From contig JAJBTR010000304.1 in assembly GCA_020860745.1 (NCBI GenBank), forward strand, positions 1-18,107: a DNA stretch of 18,107 bases, read 5' to 3'. This DNA comes from Lachnospiraceae bacterium (GTDB lineage Bacteria > Bacillota > Clostridia > Lachnospirales > Lachnospiraceae). This document shows positions 6,906 through 14,487 of this stretch, one piece after another; the first letter of the stretch is position 1; each line of letters starts with the position of its first letter. The notes beneath the pieces are model-generated. The model was not told the DNA's origin. It saw only the letters and a list, made by a program, of their open reading frames with translations, and did no database searches. Position numbers and translations under genes: made by a program.

Positions 6906-7187
6906 CTCCTCCGGCTCACTCTCCATGGCTGCCAGCTGCTCGTTCAGCGCTGCCAGCTGCTGCGGCGTCAGACTGTGAAGCATCTCTGAGACATCCTTCG
7001 GCTTCTCCTCAAAAGTCTTTTTCACATTGTGCTTCAGCTCCTCGTTCAGCACTTTACCCTGCTCCACGGTCAGCTCTCCCTTTTTCACCAGGTCGTCCAG
7101 AACTTCTTTCGTCTTCTCCGTGGTGGTCGCCGCCGCTCCGATTCCCGCTAAAATAATTTTTTTCATGGTATCACTGAGTTTATCCAT
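6885..7187 (-). CDS. Phasin-like small helical protein
   Basis: A 100-residue protein similar in style to the phasin / polyhydroxyalkanoate granule-associated proteins of Clostridia. A short hydrophobic N-terminal stretch, IILAGIGAAA (11-20), precedes an amphipathic helical segment with the pattern TKEVLDDLVKKGELT..QGKVL..EL. The protein ends in a very acidic tail (MESEPEEEAEPEE). AAGGAG lies 7 nt before the ATG at 7187, and a good promoter is at 7242-7270. Genes of this type often sit beside UbiB-like kinases in Clostridia. There is no sign of polyhydroxyalkanoate synthesis genes here, so a role on PHA granules is not supported. A structural or membrane-associated role is possible. Confidence 0.75.
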   Translation of the reverse strand: MDKLSDTMKKIILAGIGAAATTTEKTKEVLDDLVKKGELTVEQGKVLNEELKHNVKKTFEEKPKDVSEMLHSLTPQQLAALNEQLAAMESEPEEEAEPEE

Positions 7188-7203
7188 ATGTCCGCTCCTT
7201 TCT

Positions 7204-7219
7204 CGGGTTCAAATACCCG
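7204..7219 (-). promoter_or_regulatory. Small hairpin in the phasin-like gene leader
   Basis: CGGGT (7204-7208) and ACCCG (7215-7219) can pair in the leader RNA with a 6-nt loop. The hairpin ends a few bases upstream of the ribosome binding site AAGGAG (7195-7200 on this strand). It could mildly affect translation; no known riboswitch is recognised. Confidence 0.3.
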
Positions 7220-7241
7220 GATGAAATTACCTGTTCCTGTT

Positions 7242-7270
7242 ATCATATAACATATTCCAAAATTTTACAA
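7242..7270 (-). promoter_or_regulatory. Sigma-70 promoter of phasin/UbiB unit
   Basis: On the - strand TTGTAA (7270-7265), a 17-bp spacer and TATGAT (7247-7242) form a good promoter, about 55 bp upstream of the phasin-like start codon. It points away from the iorAB genes and starts just after their terminator. Confidence 0.65.
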
Positions 7271-7280
7271 CAAAATTGGG

Positions 7281-7318
7281 TAAACAAATGAGGAGAATAT
7301 CTCCTCCTCATTTGTTTA
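7281..7318 (-). terminator. Terminator of the catabolic operon
   Basis: TAAACAAATGAGGAG (7281-7295) and CTCCTCATTTGTTTA (7304-7318) form a perfect 15-bp stem with an 8-nt loop, 43 bp past the iorB stop. On the - strand it is followed by a short T-rich tract. The stem is nearly symmetric, so it may also insulate in the other direction. Confidence 0.7.
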
Positions 7319-7361
7319 TCTATTCTCCACATTTATCTGCCAGAAATTAAGTTACGTGTTC

Positions 7362-7943
7362 TTACAACCCTCCTGCTTCATGTCCTGCACGATACGCAAG
7401 CAGATTTAGCTCACAAAATTTTGGCGGCACTGTCTCTTTGATTACCGTCTCCCAGTCTATGTCTTCCATGGCAAGTGCCCGCACCAATGCGCCAAACAGA
7501 ACCACATTCATACATTTTGTGCTTCCAAGATCAATCGCAATCTGCCCTGCATTGAGCGCTATGGTTCGAAAATTGTCCTGTATAGATTCCAAAATTCCCT
7601 GTGGATATTCGCTCTGTCCAGATGCAATCACGGTAGACGGAATTTCATAATCGTTCACCACCGCAATTCCATCCGACTTTAAATAGTTAATATAACGTGC
7701 CGCCTCCATCTTCTCAAAAGCTACCATAATATCCGCTTCCCCTTCGCCAAACACAGGACCGTACACTTTTTCTCCCCACCGCACCTGTGTCGTCACCGAA
7801 CCGCCGCGCTGGCTCATCCCATGAACTTCACTCATCTTTACGTCATAACCTGCCTGAATTAATCCGTTTGTCAGAATTCTGGCTGTCAGGATTGCACCCT
7901 GTCCACCCACTCCTACAAGCATCAAAGATTTCAAATTACCCAT
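7362..7943 (-). CDS. iorB: Indolepyruvate-type 2-oxoacid:ferredoxin oxidoreductase, beta subunit
   Basis: A 193-residue subunit with the gamma-type 2-oxoacid:acceptor oxidoreductase fold. The N-terminal glycine-rich VGVGGQGAILTARIL (10-24) and the HGMSQRGGSV motif are diagnostic of IorB and related POR gamma chains. Length matches IorB. It begins 3 bp after the iorA stop, so the two are co-translated partners of a heteromeric enzyme. The complex oxidatively decarboxylates 2-oxoacids to acyl-CoA and passes electrons to ferredoxin. The characterised branch prefers aryl pyruvates from aromatic amino acids. Here the operon context (CoA-transferase, HMGL-type lyase, carrier) suggests that the 2-oxoacid may come from lyase cleavage instead; that part is inference. 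Confidence 0.93.
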   Translation of the reverse strand: MGNLKSLMLVGVGGQGAILTARILTNGLIQAGYDVKMSEVHGMSQRGGSVTTQVRWGEKVYGPVFGEGEADIMVAFEKMEAARYINYLKSDGIAVVNDYEIPSTVIASGQSEYPQGILESIQDNFRTIALNAGQIAIDLGSTKCMNVVLFGALVRALAMEDIDWETVIKETVPPKFCELNLLAYRAGHEAGGL

Positions 7944-7946
7944 TTC

Positions 7947-9698
7947 CTATCTCTCCTCCCTCGTGATGGCGTGCACCGGACACACCTGCGCACAAACCGT
8001 ACAACCCACGCATTGCGTCGGATCAATGTTCGCCTTTTTATCTTTTACAAATACCGCGGGGCAACCCACTTTCAAACACTTCTTACAGCCAATACACTTA
8101 TCACCATCCACACTGCAAAGCCCTATATCATGTTTCATACGCTTGATCAGAAGACACGGGCGGCGCGTAATGATAGCGGAAAGCTCTTTCGAATCCATCG
8201 CCTCATCCATCGCTTTCTGCATCGCGCGTAGATCCTGCGGGTCCACGATGATAATATTTTTATAACCATATGCAGATAAAACATCCTCGATGTTTATCTG
8301 ATCACTGATCTCCCCCTCCAGGGTCATCCCGGAATTCGGATTTTCCTGCTGACCGGTCATAGCCGTGATAGAATTATCCAGCACTACAGGTATCATGCGT
8401 CCTTTGTTATACGCAATCTCCACCGCACCTGTCATGCCTGAATGAAAAAAGGTAGAATCACCCATGACACCAAATACCTTTTTCGTCTCATCTTTGCTTA
8501 CTTCAAAGGCTTTCGCCATCCCCATGCCCACAGAGAAACCACCGCCCATGCAAACACAACTATCCAAGGCCTTTAACGGCTCACCGGCTCCCAATGTATA
8601 ACAGCCGATATCTCCGCAAATTACAAAGTCCTTTCTCCTGGACATCGTATAAAAGAAGCCCCTGTGCGGACATCCCGGGCAAAGCGCTGGCGGACGGGAA
8701 ACCGCTGATACGGATAATTTCTTTGTCTGCGCACCTGTACCGAATATCCTTTCCCGGATTAACTGGGCGTTCAGCTCATACATATTCCCCAATAAGTCTT
8801 TGCCGCTGCAGGGTATACCGGCCGCCCTGATCTGTTCCTCCATAAAACCTTCTAACTCTTCCACAACATATAGGGTGTCTACTTTCCCGGCAAAATCACG
8901 AATCAAATCCATGGGCAGCGGAAATGTTAACCCGATTTTCAAAAAAGAGGTGTCCTCTGGAAACGCTTCTTTGGCATACTGATATGCAACGGACGCTGTG
9001 ACAACACCAATTTTGGTTCCGTTTAATTCCATTCTGTTTAAAGAACACATGTTTCCATATTGCTCTATCCTCTTTAATTTTTCTTCCAGCATTGGGTGAT
9101 GCTGAAAGGCGTTAGCCGGACTGCTTACATTTTTTTCAATATCCCGCTTATATTCCAAGGCAGGAACAAACTCACGCTCACCGAGTTCTACCAGGCTCTT
9201 TGAATGGCTAACCCTTGTGGTGGTTCGCATCAATACCGGCAGATCAAACTTTTCTGATATCTCGTAGGCCGCTTTCATAAAATCCTTACACTCCTGGCTG
9301 TCGGAAGGCTCCACCATAGCCATCTTAGCCGCTTTCGCGTAATAACGGTTGTCCTGTTCATTCTGACTGGAATGCATGGACGGGTCATCAGCAGAAATTA
9401 CCACAAACCCTCTCCCCACTCCGTTATATGTCGCAGTAAAAATCGGATCTGCTGCCACATTCAGCCCCACATGTTTCATCGCACACAGGGAACGTACTCC
9501 CGCGAGAGAAGCTCCGTATGCCACCTCCGCAGCCACCTTTTCATTTGGAGCCCACTCCGCGTAAAGGCTATCCTTATACTGTGGCAGATTCTCTAAAACT
9601 TCTGTACTGGGTGTTCCCGGATAAGCTGATGCAACCCTGACACCGGCTTCATACGCACCCCTTGCTAATGCCTCATTTCCAGAAAGCAATTGTCTCAT
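7947..9698 (-). CDS. iorA: Indolepyruvate-type 2-oxoacid:ferredoxin oxidoreductase, alpha subunit
   Basis: A 583-residue catalytic subunit. The N-terminal pyrimidine-binding part starts MRQLLSGNEALARGAYEAGV and has the typical AYPGTPSTE. The thiamine-diphosphate region shows CPGCPHRG, GDIGCYTLG and GVMGDSTFFHSG. The C-terminus carries two 4Fe-4S ferredoxin motifs: CIGCKKCLKVGCP, then CVGCTVCAQVCP. All expected cysteines are present and the length is normal for IorA. A strong GAGGAGG ribosome binding site precedes the ATG. The gene is 43 bp downstream of the metallo-hydrolase gene and 3 bp from iorB. Reaction: 2-oxoacid + CoA + oxidised ferredoxin to acyl-CoA + CO2 + reduced ferredoxin, in the cytoplasm. 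Preference for aryl over alkyl 2-oxoacids cannot be judged from sequence alone. Confidence 0.95.
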   Translation of the reverse strand: MRQLLSGNEALARGAYEAGVRVASAYPGTPSTEVLENLPQYKDSLYAEWAPNEKVAAEVAYGASLAGVRSLCAMKHVGLNVAADPIFTATYNGVGRGFVVISADDPSMHSSQNEQDNRYYAKAAKMAMVEPSDSQECKDFMKAAYEISEKFDLPVLMRTTTRVSHSKSLVELGEREFVPALEYKRDIEKNVSSPANAFQHHPMLEEKLKRIEQYGNMCSLNRMELNGTKIGVVTASVAYQYAKEAFPEDTSFLKIGLTFPLPMDLIRDFAGKVDTLYVVEELEGFMEEQIRAAGIPCSGKDLLGNMYELNAQLIRERIFGTGAQTKKLSVSAVSRPPALCPGCPHRGFFYTMSRRKDFVICGDIGCYTLGAGEPLKALDSCVCMGGGFSVGMGMAKAFEVSKDETKKVFGVMGDSTFFHSGMTGAVEIAYNKGRMIPVVLDNSITAMTGQQENPNSGMTLEGEISDQINIEDVLSAYGYKNIIIVDPQDLRAMQKAMDEAMDSKELSAIITRRPCLLIKRMKHDIGLCSVDGDKCIGCKKCLKVGCPAVFVKDKKANIDPTQCVGCTVCAQVCPVHAITREER

Positions 9699-9741
9699 AC
9701 TGTTATTTCCTCCTCATTCATTTACGCCTCCGCATCTGCAA

Positions 9742-10587
9742 TCATCCGTCGGCCAGCTGTTTCGCATCAAATACGATATAAATCTTTGAAATTCCATCGA
9801 GATCATCCACAGGATATTGAAAAAGGCTTGACTTTACTCCTGTCCTCGGATGAATAAAAACACGACTCTGGTTACAATCGATATGTTCAATCGCCTCCTT
9901 CAGTTTATCAATCAGTTTCGGATCACAGATCCTACGACTGTGTGAACTGAGAATTCCTGTGATTGAATATTTTTTCAGTTTTTCTAGATACCGGGCAAAC
10001 TTTAAAATATGTTCACTCTGCGGAAACTGAATCCACAAACTATCACTGATGGTATCTCCAGCAATTAAGATACCTGTTTTTTCATCAAAAACAACAACAC
10101 TTCCCCTCGTATGTCCGGGTAAAAAAATTACATCCAGACATCGCCCACCAAGAAAAATCTTTTCGCCATCATTCAACATTCTGAAAGTACATGGCTTATA
10201 TTCCAGATACTCTCCCAGGTTCAATGTATCCGGCCATGGATAATTTCCCTCCTCACAATCTTTTTGATATTTCCGGATAATGTCTGGCTTTGCCTCCCTC
10301 TGGTAAAGGTCATATACTTCCCTTTCAAACGGATGAATCATAATGTCCTGATCAAACCGAAAGTTTCCTCCCGCATGATCCACATGGCAATGCGTATTCA
10401 ATATGCGGTAAGGTAAAACTGTCAGATTTTCTACTGTTGCCCGTATATCCGCAAAGCCATATCCGGTATCAATAAGAAGCGCCGATTCCCGGCCTGTCAC
10501 AAGAGTACAGGCCACACCCGGTTTTTCCCAGATATGATAGATTCCTTCTGCGACTTTACGCACGTGAAAATAATCCTTGTTATACAT
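9742..10587 (-). CDS. Metallo-beta-lactamase-fold hydrolase
   Basis: A 281-residue cytosolic MBL-fold hydrolase. The metal-binding motif THCHVDHAGG (HxHxDH) is intact. PGHTRGS supplies the next histidine, GDTISDS the bridging aspartate, and SSHSRRI a late histidine, so a binuclear zinc or iron site is complete. The family includes glyoxalase II and other thioesterases as well as many orphan hydrolases. In an operon of CoA-ester enzymes, an acyl-CoA or lactone hydrolase is a reasonable guess but no more. GGAAGAAGAG serves as ribosome binding site for the ATG at 10587. The gene lies 76 bp after the carrier gene and 43 bp before iorA. Fold is certain; substrate unknown. Confidence 0.88.
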   Translation of the reverse strand: MYNKDYFHVRKVAEGIYHIWEKPGVACTLVTGRESALLIDTGYGFADIRATVENLTVLPYRILNTHCHVDHAGGNFRFDQDIMIHPFEREVYDLYQREAKPDIIRKYQKDCEEGNYPWPDTLNLGEYLEYKPCTFRMLNDGEKIFLGGRCLDVIFLPGHTRGSVVVFDEKTGILIAGDTISDSLWIQFPQSEHILKFARYLEKLKKYSITGILSSHSRRICDPKLIDKLKEAIEHIDCNQSRVFIHPRTGVKSSLFQYPVDDLDGISKIYIVFDAKQLADG

Positions 10588-10663
10588 AGAAACGCTCTTC
10601 TTCCTTCACAATACCATCATAAAATTTTCCTGCCATTGAGCGCAGCAAAACGCCAGTAAATGC

Positions 10664-11929
10664 CTAGGACAGTAAATTTGCAATCGGATTATAGAACAAT
10701 GCCGCACAGTCGATTAAAATAACCAATGTAACGACGGCAATAATTAACAGCTGCATAAACACTTTGTTCTGGTACTCTTTGGTAAACTCTTCTTCCATCT
10801 CGTTCCCAAGAGCTCCCATGATTAAAGCTCCTCCGGTAGACATGGGAGAATAACCCGCCAGAGCTCCGCCTGCAGCCACTGCCGACATAAGCGCAACCGG
10901 ATGAGCACTCACCTGAGCTGCCAGATCAATACACATCGGCATCATTGTCGGATAGACAACGCTCAATGCAGAGCTTACCAGGCTAAGAAGGCCTGCAGAA
11001 AGACCCATGAGCGGTGCAGCAGTAGTGGAATTCATAATGGAAGCCAGGGCATCGGTCATCATGGAAATACCACCCATCTCATCCACTATATTAAGCAACG
11101 CGCCTACACAGAGAACCATGATGATGGTATTCCACGGCATTGCCTTAATACATTCATTGTCATCCGCAACCCTCATAATCAGTAGAATTGCTGATACAGA
11201 AAACGCTGCCATACCGATATTGACATCAAAGAAGATGATCAAAATCAGCATCAGGACAATTCCTCCCAGACTGGCCAATTGTTTTTTATTGAACTTTTCA
11301 ACGCTTCCTGTGCCTTCTATCTGCTCCGGTGCTTTTACTTTATAGCCCTTGAATACGAAAAATAATATAAGGCATATGATAATACTGGTAATCCCTGTGT
11401 TCAACATGATAACGGCATTTGTCACGCCTTCATATCCCCCTGCTTCTACCGCACTTATGATAATTGACCCTTCCGGAGTAATAGGAGAAAATCTCCCCGG
11501 CAGCATACCTGTGATACCAATCAGAGCCATCATCAGCGGATTATAACCGGTCCTTCTTGCAATAGACACTGCCAATGGCGGAATAATCGCCAGGACAGGG
11601 ACGCCGCCAGGGCCGATTGCCGTGATGACAAAGCCCGTCACCGCGATCAAAATCGGAAGAAGCCATACCCGCTTTCCAGCCAACGCCACGATTTTTCGCG
11701 CAAGCAGATCGAGTGCTCCCGTCTTTGTCACAATCGAAAACAGCAGAGTAATTCCCACCAGCGTAGTAAACAGAGAAACGCTGATTCCTCCAATCAGATC
11801 GCTGTCACTCAGACCAAATACCCTGACCGCGATCACGCCAATAAACATCGCAAGTATTCCGATATTATTTTTTCTGAGGAATGCCAGTACGATGGCCGCA
11901 AAAAAGAAAATAATTGCAACTATATCCAT
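10664..11929 (-). CDS. MatC-like carboxylate carrier (ion transporter superfamily)
   Basis: A 421-residue integral membrane protein with about 11-12 hydrophobic segments spread along the whole length. The N-terminal half resembles the MatC (malonate/dicarboxylate carrier) N-terminal domain: FLRKNNIGILA, then GPGGVPVLAIIPPLAV and a second re-entrant-like loop (PGRFSPITPEGS). The C-terminal half has the paired loop AGYSPMSTGGALIMGALG, giving the inverted-repeat layout of this superfamily. AAGGGG precedes the ATG at 11929. Its place between acid-CoA enzymes suggests that it imports the carboxylate substrate of the operon. The 119-bp gap upstream (11930-12048) holds a lone TATAAT on this strand but no convincing -35 box. 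Confidence 0.82.
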   Translation of the reverse strand: MDIVAIIFFFAAIVLAFLRKNNIGILAMFIGVIAVRVFGLSDSDLIGGISVSLFTTLVGITLLFSIVTKTGALDLLARKIVALAGKRVWLLPILIAVTGFVITAIGPGGVPVLAIIPPLAVSIARRTGYNPLMMALIGITGMLPGRFSPITPEGSIIISAVEAGGYEGVTNAVIMLNTGITSIIICLILFFVFKGYKVKAPEQIEGTGSVEKFNKKQLASLGGIVLMLILIIFFDVNIGMAAFSVSAILLIMRVADDNECIKAMPWNTIIMVLCVGALLNIVDEMGGISMMTDALASIMNSTTAAPLMGLSAGLLSLVSSALSVVYPTMMPMCIDLAAQVSAHPVALMSAVAAGGALAGYSPMSTGGALIMGALGNEMEEEFTKEYQNKVFMQLLIIAVVTLVILIDCAALFYNPIANLLS

Positions 11930-12048
11930 TTTTACCCCTTTCCGATAAATTTATATTTTTTACCTTAACATAGCATATTATATCTACATGCAACCGGCAA
12001 CGTGTACAGCAGCAAAAGAAAAGCAATACCGCTGCACATAAAAGAAAC

Positions 12049-12954
12049 TCACGAAGCCATTCGACAGACGGCACTCTGACAACTGGTTATATTTGCACTG
12101 ATATCCGCCCCCATCTGTTTCGCGGTCAGGTTCAATCTTTCCAGATCATAATCCGTCTTGATTCCAATATGATGCAGCATATAAATCAGGTCTTCCATCG
12201 CTATATTACCCTTTGCACCCGGGACAAAAGGGCATCCTCCCATACCGCCCAGAGACGCATCTACCATAGTAATCCCCTCTTCCAGTGCCACATAGACGTT
12301 AGCCAGCCCCATACCGTATGTATCGTGCATATGCAGGGACACTTTACTCATGTCAGTATATTTCCGGATCTCGCGCAGAATATTTCGTGTGTTTTCCGGA
12401 TTGCTGATGCCCGCTGTATCGGCAATACCAAATTCCTCCACCCCAACGGACTCTGCCTCATCAATCAGCCATTTTACGCGATCTAATGGCACTTCATCAC
12501 CAAAGGGCGAACCAAAGATGCATGGCATCGCAAGGATGATATGTAAATCATCCGCTTCCTTAGCCAGATTTTTGAATATTTCCAGGGATTCCCGGATTGT
12601 GCGCCTGGAATTTCGCAGGTTATGCTCTTCGCTCGCGGAAAGAACAAATTCCACGTGTTCAAAACCGGCTTCCCTCGCATCCTCAACCCCGCGCCTGTTT
12701 AAAGCCAGAGCATAAGATACCACATTGTTCTCCTTCAGAAATTGTCTGACTCCGGCAAATACTTCTCCCGCATCACTCATCTGCGGCACATACTTCGGAT
12801 TTACAAAAGAAGTAATCTCCATTTTTCCGGCTCCGCACTTTACCATCTCTTTAATGTAGTGGATTTTCATGTCCGTGGGTATCGAAATCGGATGATTCTG
12901 CCAACCGTCACGAGGACACACTTCACAAACCGTCACCTTTTCAGGCATTGACAT
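12049..12954 (-). CDS. HMG-CoA lyase-like (HMGL) acyl-CoA lyase
   Basis: A 301-residue TIM-barrel lyase of the HMGL family. The N-terminal metal/catalytic motif is PRDGWQN, with R15 and D16 (usually PRDGLQN, so Trp replaces Leu). The metal-ligand histidines are H208 and H210 in HMHDTYG, and the glycine-loop cysteine is C241 in GGCPFVPGAKGN. The spacing of His to Cys (33) equals that of human HMG-CoA lyase (H233 to C266). Known members cleave 3-hydroxy-3-methyl-type acyl-CoA: HMG-CoA to acetyl-CoA and acetoacetate, or citramalyl-CoA to acetyl-CoA and pyruvate in Chloroflexus. AAGGAG 9 nt before the ATG at 12954 supports the start. It is 14 bp downstream of the class III CoA-transferase. The pairing resembles the Chloroflexus citramalate CoA-transferase and lyase pair. 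Confidence 0.9.
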   Translation of the reverse strand: MSMPEKVTVCEVCPRDGWQNHPISIPTDMKIHYIKEMVKCGAGKMEITSFVNPKYVPQMSDAGEVFAGVRQFLKENNVVSYALALNRRGVEDAREAGFEHVEFVLSASEEHNLRNSRRTIRESLEIFKNLAKEADDLHIILAMPCIFGSPFGDEVPLDRVKWLIDEAESVGVEEFGIADTAGISNPENTRNILREIRKYTDMSKVSLHMHDTYGMGLANVYVALEEGITMVDASLGGMGGCPFVPGAKGNIAMEDLIYMLHHIGIKTDYDLERLNLTAKQMGADISANITSCQSAVCRMAS

Positions 12955-12968
12955 CTTCTTTCGCTCCT

Positions 12969-14183
12969 TTAATTCATTATGTGATTTTCCCGAAACCGGA
13001 TAATTTCTTCTTCGCTAAATCCTAATTCAAGGAAAATTTCCTCATTGTCTTCTCCAAGATCGGGCGCCGCCTTGAAATATTGGCAAGGTGTTCTTTCCAT
13101 TTTGATCGGGTTCCCGATCACAGTCAGTTCGGAGATCTCCGGGTGGCTCTTCGGTGCCGGCACTTTTACCAGCATCTCGCGAACCTCAGTAATATTCCTG
13201 TCTCTGCATATCTGTTCACAGTTGTAGATCGGTGCTGCGGGAACACCGACAGCATCAATCGCATCAACCGCTTCCCTGGCGGTTTTGTCAGATGCCCATC
13301 TTTCAATGATCTTTTTCAACGAATCTGCATTTTTCATACGATTTTCTGTATCGCAGTATAATGGATCGTCCGTAAGTTCCGGCATGCCCATCATGGAGGA
13401 CAGAGCCGCAAAATGCTTGTCCGTGCCGGATGCGATCACAAAATAGTCATCCTTTGCCTTAAAGGAATCATACGGTGCGCTTGTGATATATCTGTTTCCG
13501 GTTTTCGTCGGGGAAACGCCGGTATACACATACTGCATCAGTTTTGCTTCCATACCGGAGACGATAGAATCCACCAGCGCAACATCAATATGATTTCCTT
13601 TCCCACTCTTCTCACGCTTTAATAAGGATGCACAGACAGCAATCCCGACATTCAATCCTGCAAACATATCTCCGATTGCCATGCCTGCCCGCGTCGGTTC
13701 CATGCCCGGCCATCCGGTAATGCTCATGCTGCCGCCCATCGCCTGTGCAATCAGATCATAACCGGGTCGGTGGGAATTCGGTCCATACTGCCCGAATCCG
13801 GAAATAGAGGCATAGACCAGACGGGGATTCAGTTTTTCGCATTCTTTCCACCCAAAACCGAGCCGATCCATCACACCCGGTCGATTGTTTTCAATTAACA
13901 CATCCGCGGATTGAATTAATTTTGAAAAGAGCTTTTTCCCATCCTCTGTTTTTAAATCCAAAGCGACGCCGCGTTTGTTGCGGTTTAAGTTCTGAAAATA
14001 CATACTCAGTCCGCTCTTCTTCTCCAAAGGGCGCGCATTCCTCACAAAATTACCGCCGCTGCGCAGATTTTCAAATTTTATGACATCCGCCCCCATATCA
14101 GCAAAATACATCCCGATATACGGACCCGCCAGAAAATCGGTAAAATCAATCACTCGAATTCCTTTCATTAACTGTTCACCCAT
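12969..14183 (-). CDS. Class III (CaiB/BaiF) CoA-transferase
   Basis: A 404-residue enzyme that moves CoA from an acyl-CoA donor to a free acid. Family features are all present: GIRVIDFTDFLAGPY at the start, ADMGADVIKFE, NRNKRGVALDLK, and PGYDLIAQAMGG holding the catalytic aspartate, D143 with this start. The frame is open up to an ATG at 14237 (18 more residues). The ATG at 14183 is preferred because homologous sequence begins just after it and GGAAG lies a few bases upstream of it, while the upstream ATG has no ribosome binding site. It is the first gene of the operon, about 85 bp after the predicted sigma-54 start point. The acceptor acid is unknown; citramalate, HMG or another hydroxy dicarboxylate would suit the adjacent lyase. 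Confidence 0.92.
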   Translation of the reverse strand: MGEQLMKGIRVIDFTDFLAGPYIGMYFADMGADVIKFENLRSGGNFVRNARPLEKKSGLSMYFQNLNRNKRGVALDLKTEDGKKLFSKLIQSADVLIENNRPGVMDRLGFGWKECEKLNPRLVYASISGFGQYGPNSHRPGYDLIAQAMGGSMSITGWPGMEPTRAGMAIGDMFAGLNVGIAVCASLLKREKSGKGNHIDVALVDSIVSGMEAKLMQYVYTGVSPTKTGNRYITSAPYDSFKAKDDYFVIASGTDKHFAALSSMMGMPELTDDPLYCDTENRMKNADSLKKIIERWASDKTAREAVDAIDAVGVPAAPIYNCEQICRDRNITEVREMLVKVPAPKSHPEISELTVIGNPIKMERTPCQYFKAAPDLGEDNEEIFLELGFSEEEIIRFRENHIMN

Positions 14184-14277
14184 ATTATTCTTCCATCCTT
14201 TCACGAAAATTGTGTAAAACGCTGCCTGTTCAGTCATAACTGCCAGGTTTTTTCCTCAAGCTTGATAAACATATAAA

Positions 14278-14295
14278 TTGCAAATATCATGCCAG
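14278..14295 (-). promoter_or_regulatory. Sigma-54 (-24/-12) promoter of the catabolic operon
   Basis: Read on the - strand, 14295 to 14278 is CTGGCATGATATTTGCAA. It matches the sigma-54 consensus YTGGCACG-N4-TTGCW at all but one position (T for C in GGCAC), with the exact GG-to-GC spacing. The predicted start point is near 14268, upstream of the CoA-transferase. The neighbouring gene encodes a sigma-54 activator, which strengthens the call. Confidence 0.8.
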
Positions 14296-14383
14296 TTTTC
14301 ATTCTGTAAACGTAATTTAATGGCCAACCTTTGATTTTTACGCATAATTTTCTCCCAATTTTTTTACAATCACTCTGAAAAGC

Positions 14384-14426
14384 ATAAAAAATCCAGGGCA
14401 AACACCCGCAAAAGTGTCAACCCTGG
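14384..14426 (-). terminator. Terminator of the PrpR-type regulator gene
   Basis: On the - strand CCAGGG (14426-14421) pairs with CCCTGG (14398-14393). An inner ACAC/GTGT pairing lies across a symmetric UUG/UUG internal loop, and the stem is followed by ATTTTTTA. It sits 60 bp past the regulator stop. It separates the regulator transcript from the sigma-54 promoter region further along the same strand. Confidence 0.7.
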
Positions 14427-14487
14427 TTTACTCTGGTTTACATCATTTTCATTTGATCCAAATCTTGTATTCCAATATATAAAACTC

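Noticed and set aside
5789..7156. Long + strand open frame of 455 codons
   Set aside because: It lies opposite the UbiB-like and phasin-like genes, has a His/Leu/Arg-rich composition typical of an antisense shadow, and has no family motifs or suitable ribosome binding site.
7204..7219. Riboswitch in the phasin leader
   Set aside because: Only a single 5-bp hairpin is present in a short leader; no known riboswitch core.
11977..11982. Perfect TATAAT on the - strand before the carrier gene, possible internal promoter
   Set aside because: No acceptable -35 box at 16-18 bp; it may be chance in an AT-rich gap.
14184..14237. Upstream ATG of the CoA-transferase
   Set aside because: The 18 extra residues are not family-like and lack a ribosome binding site; the ATG at 14183 is better placed.
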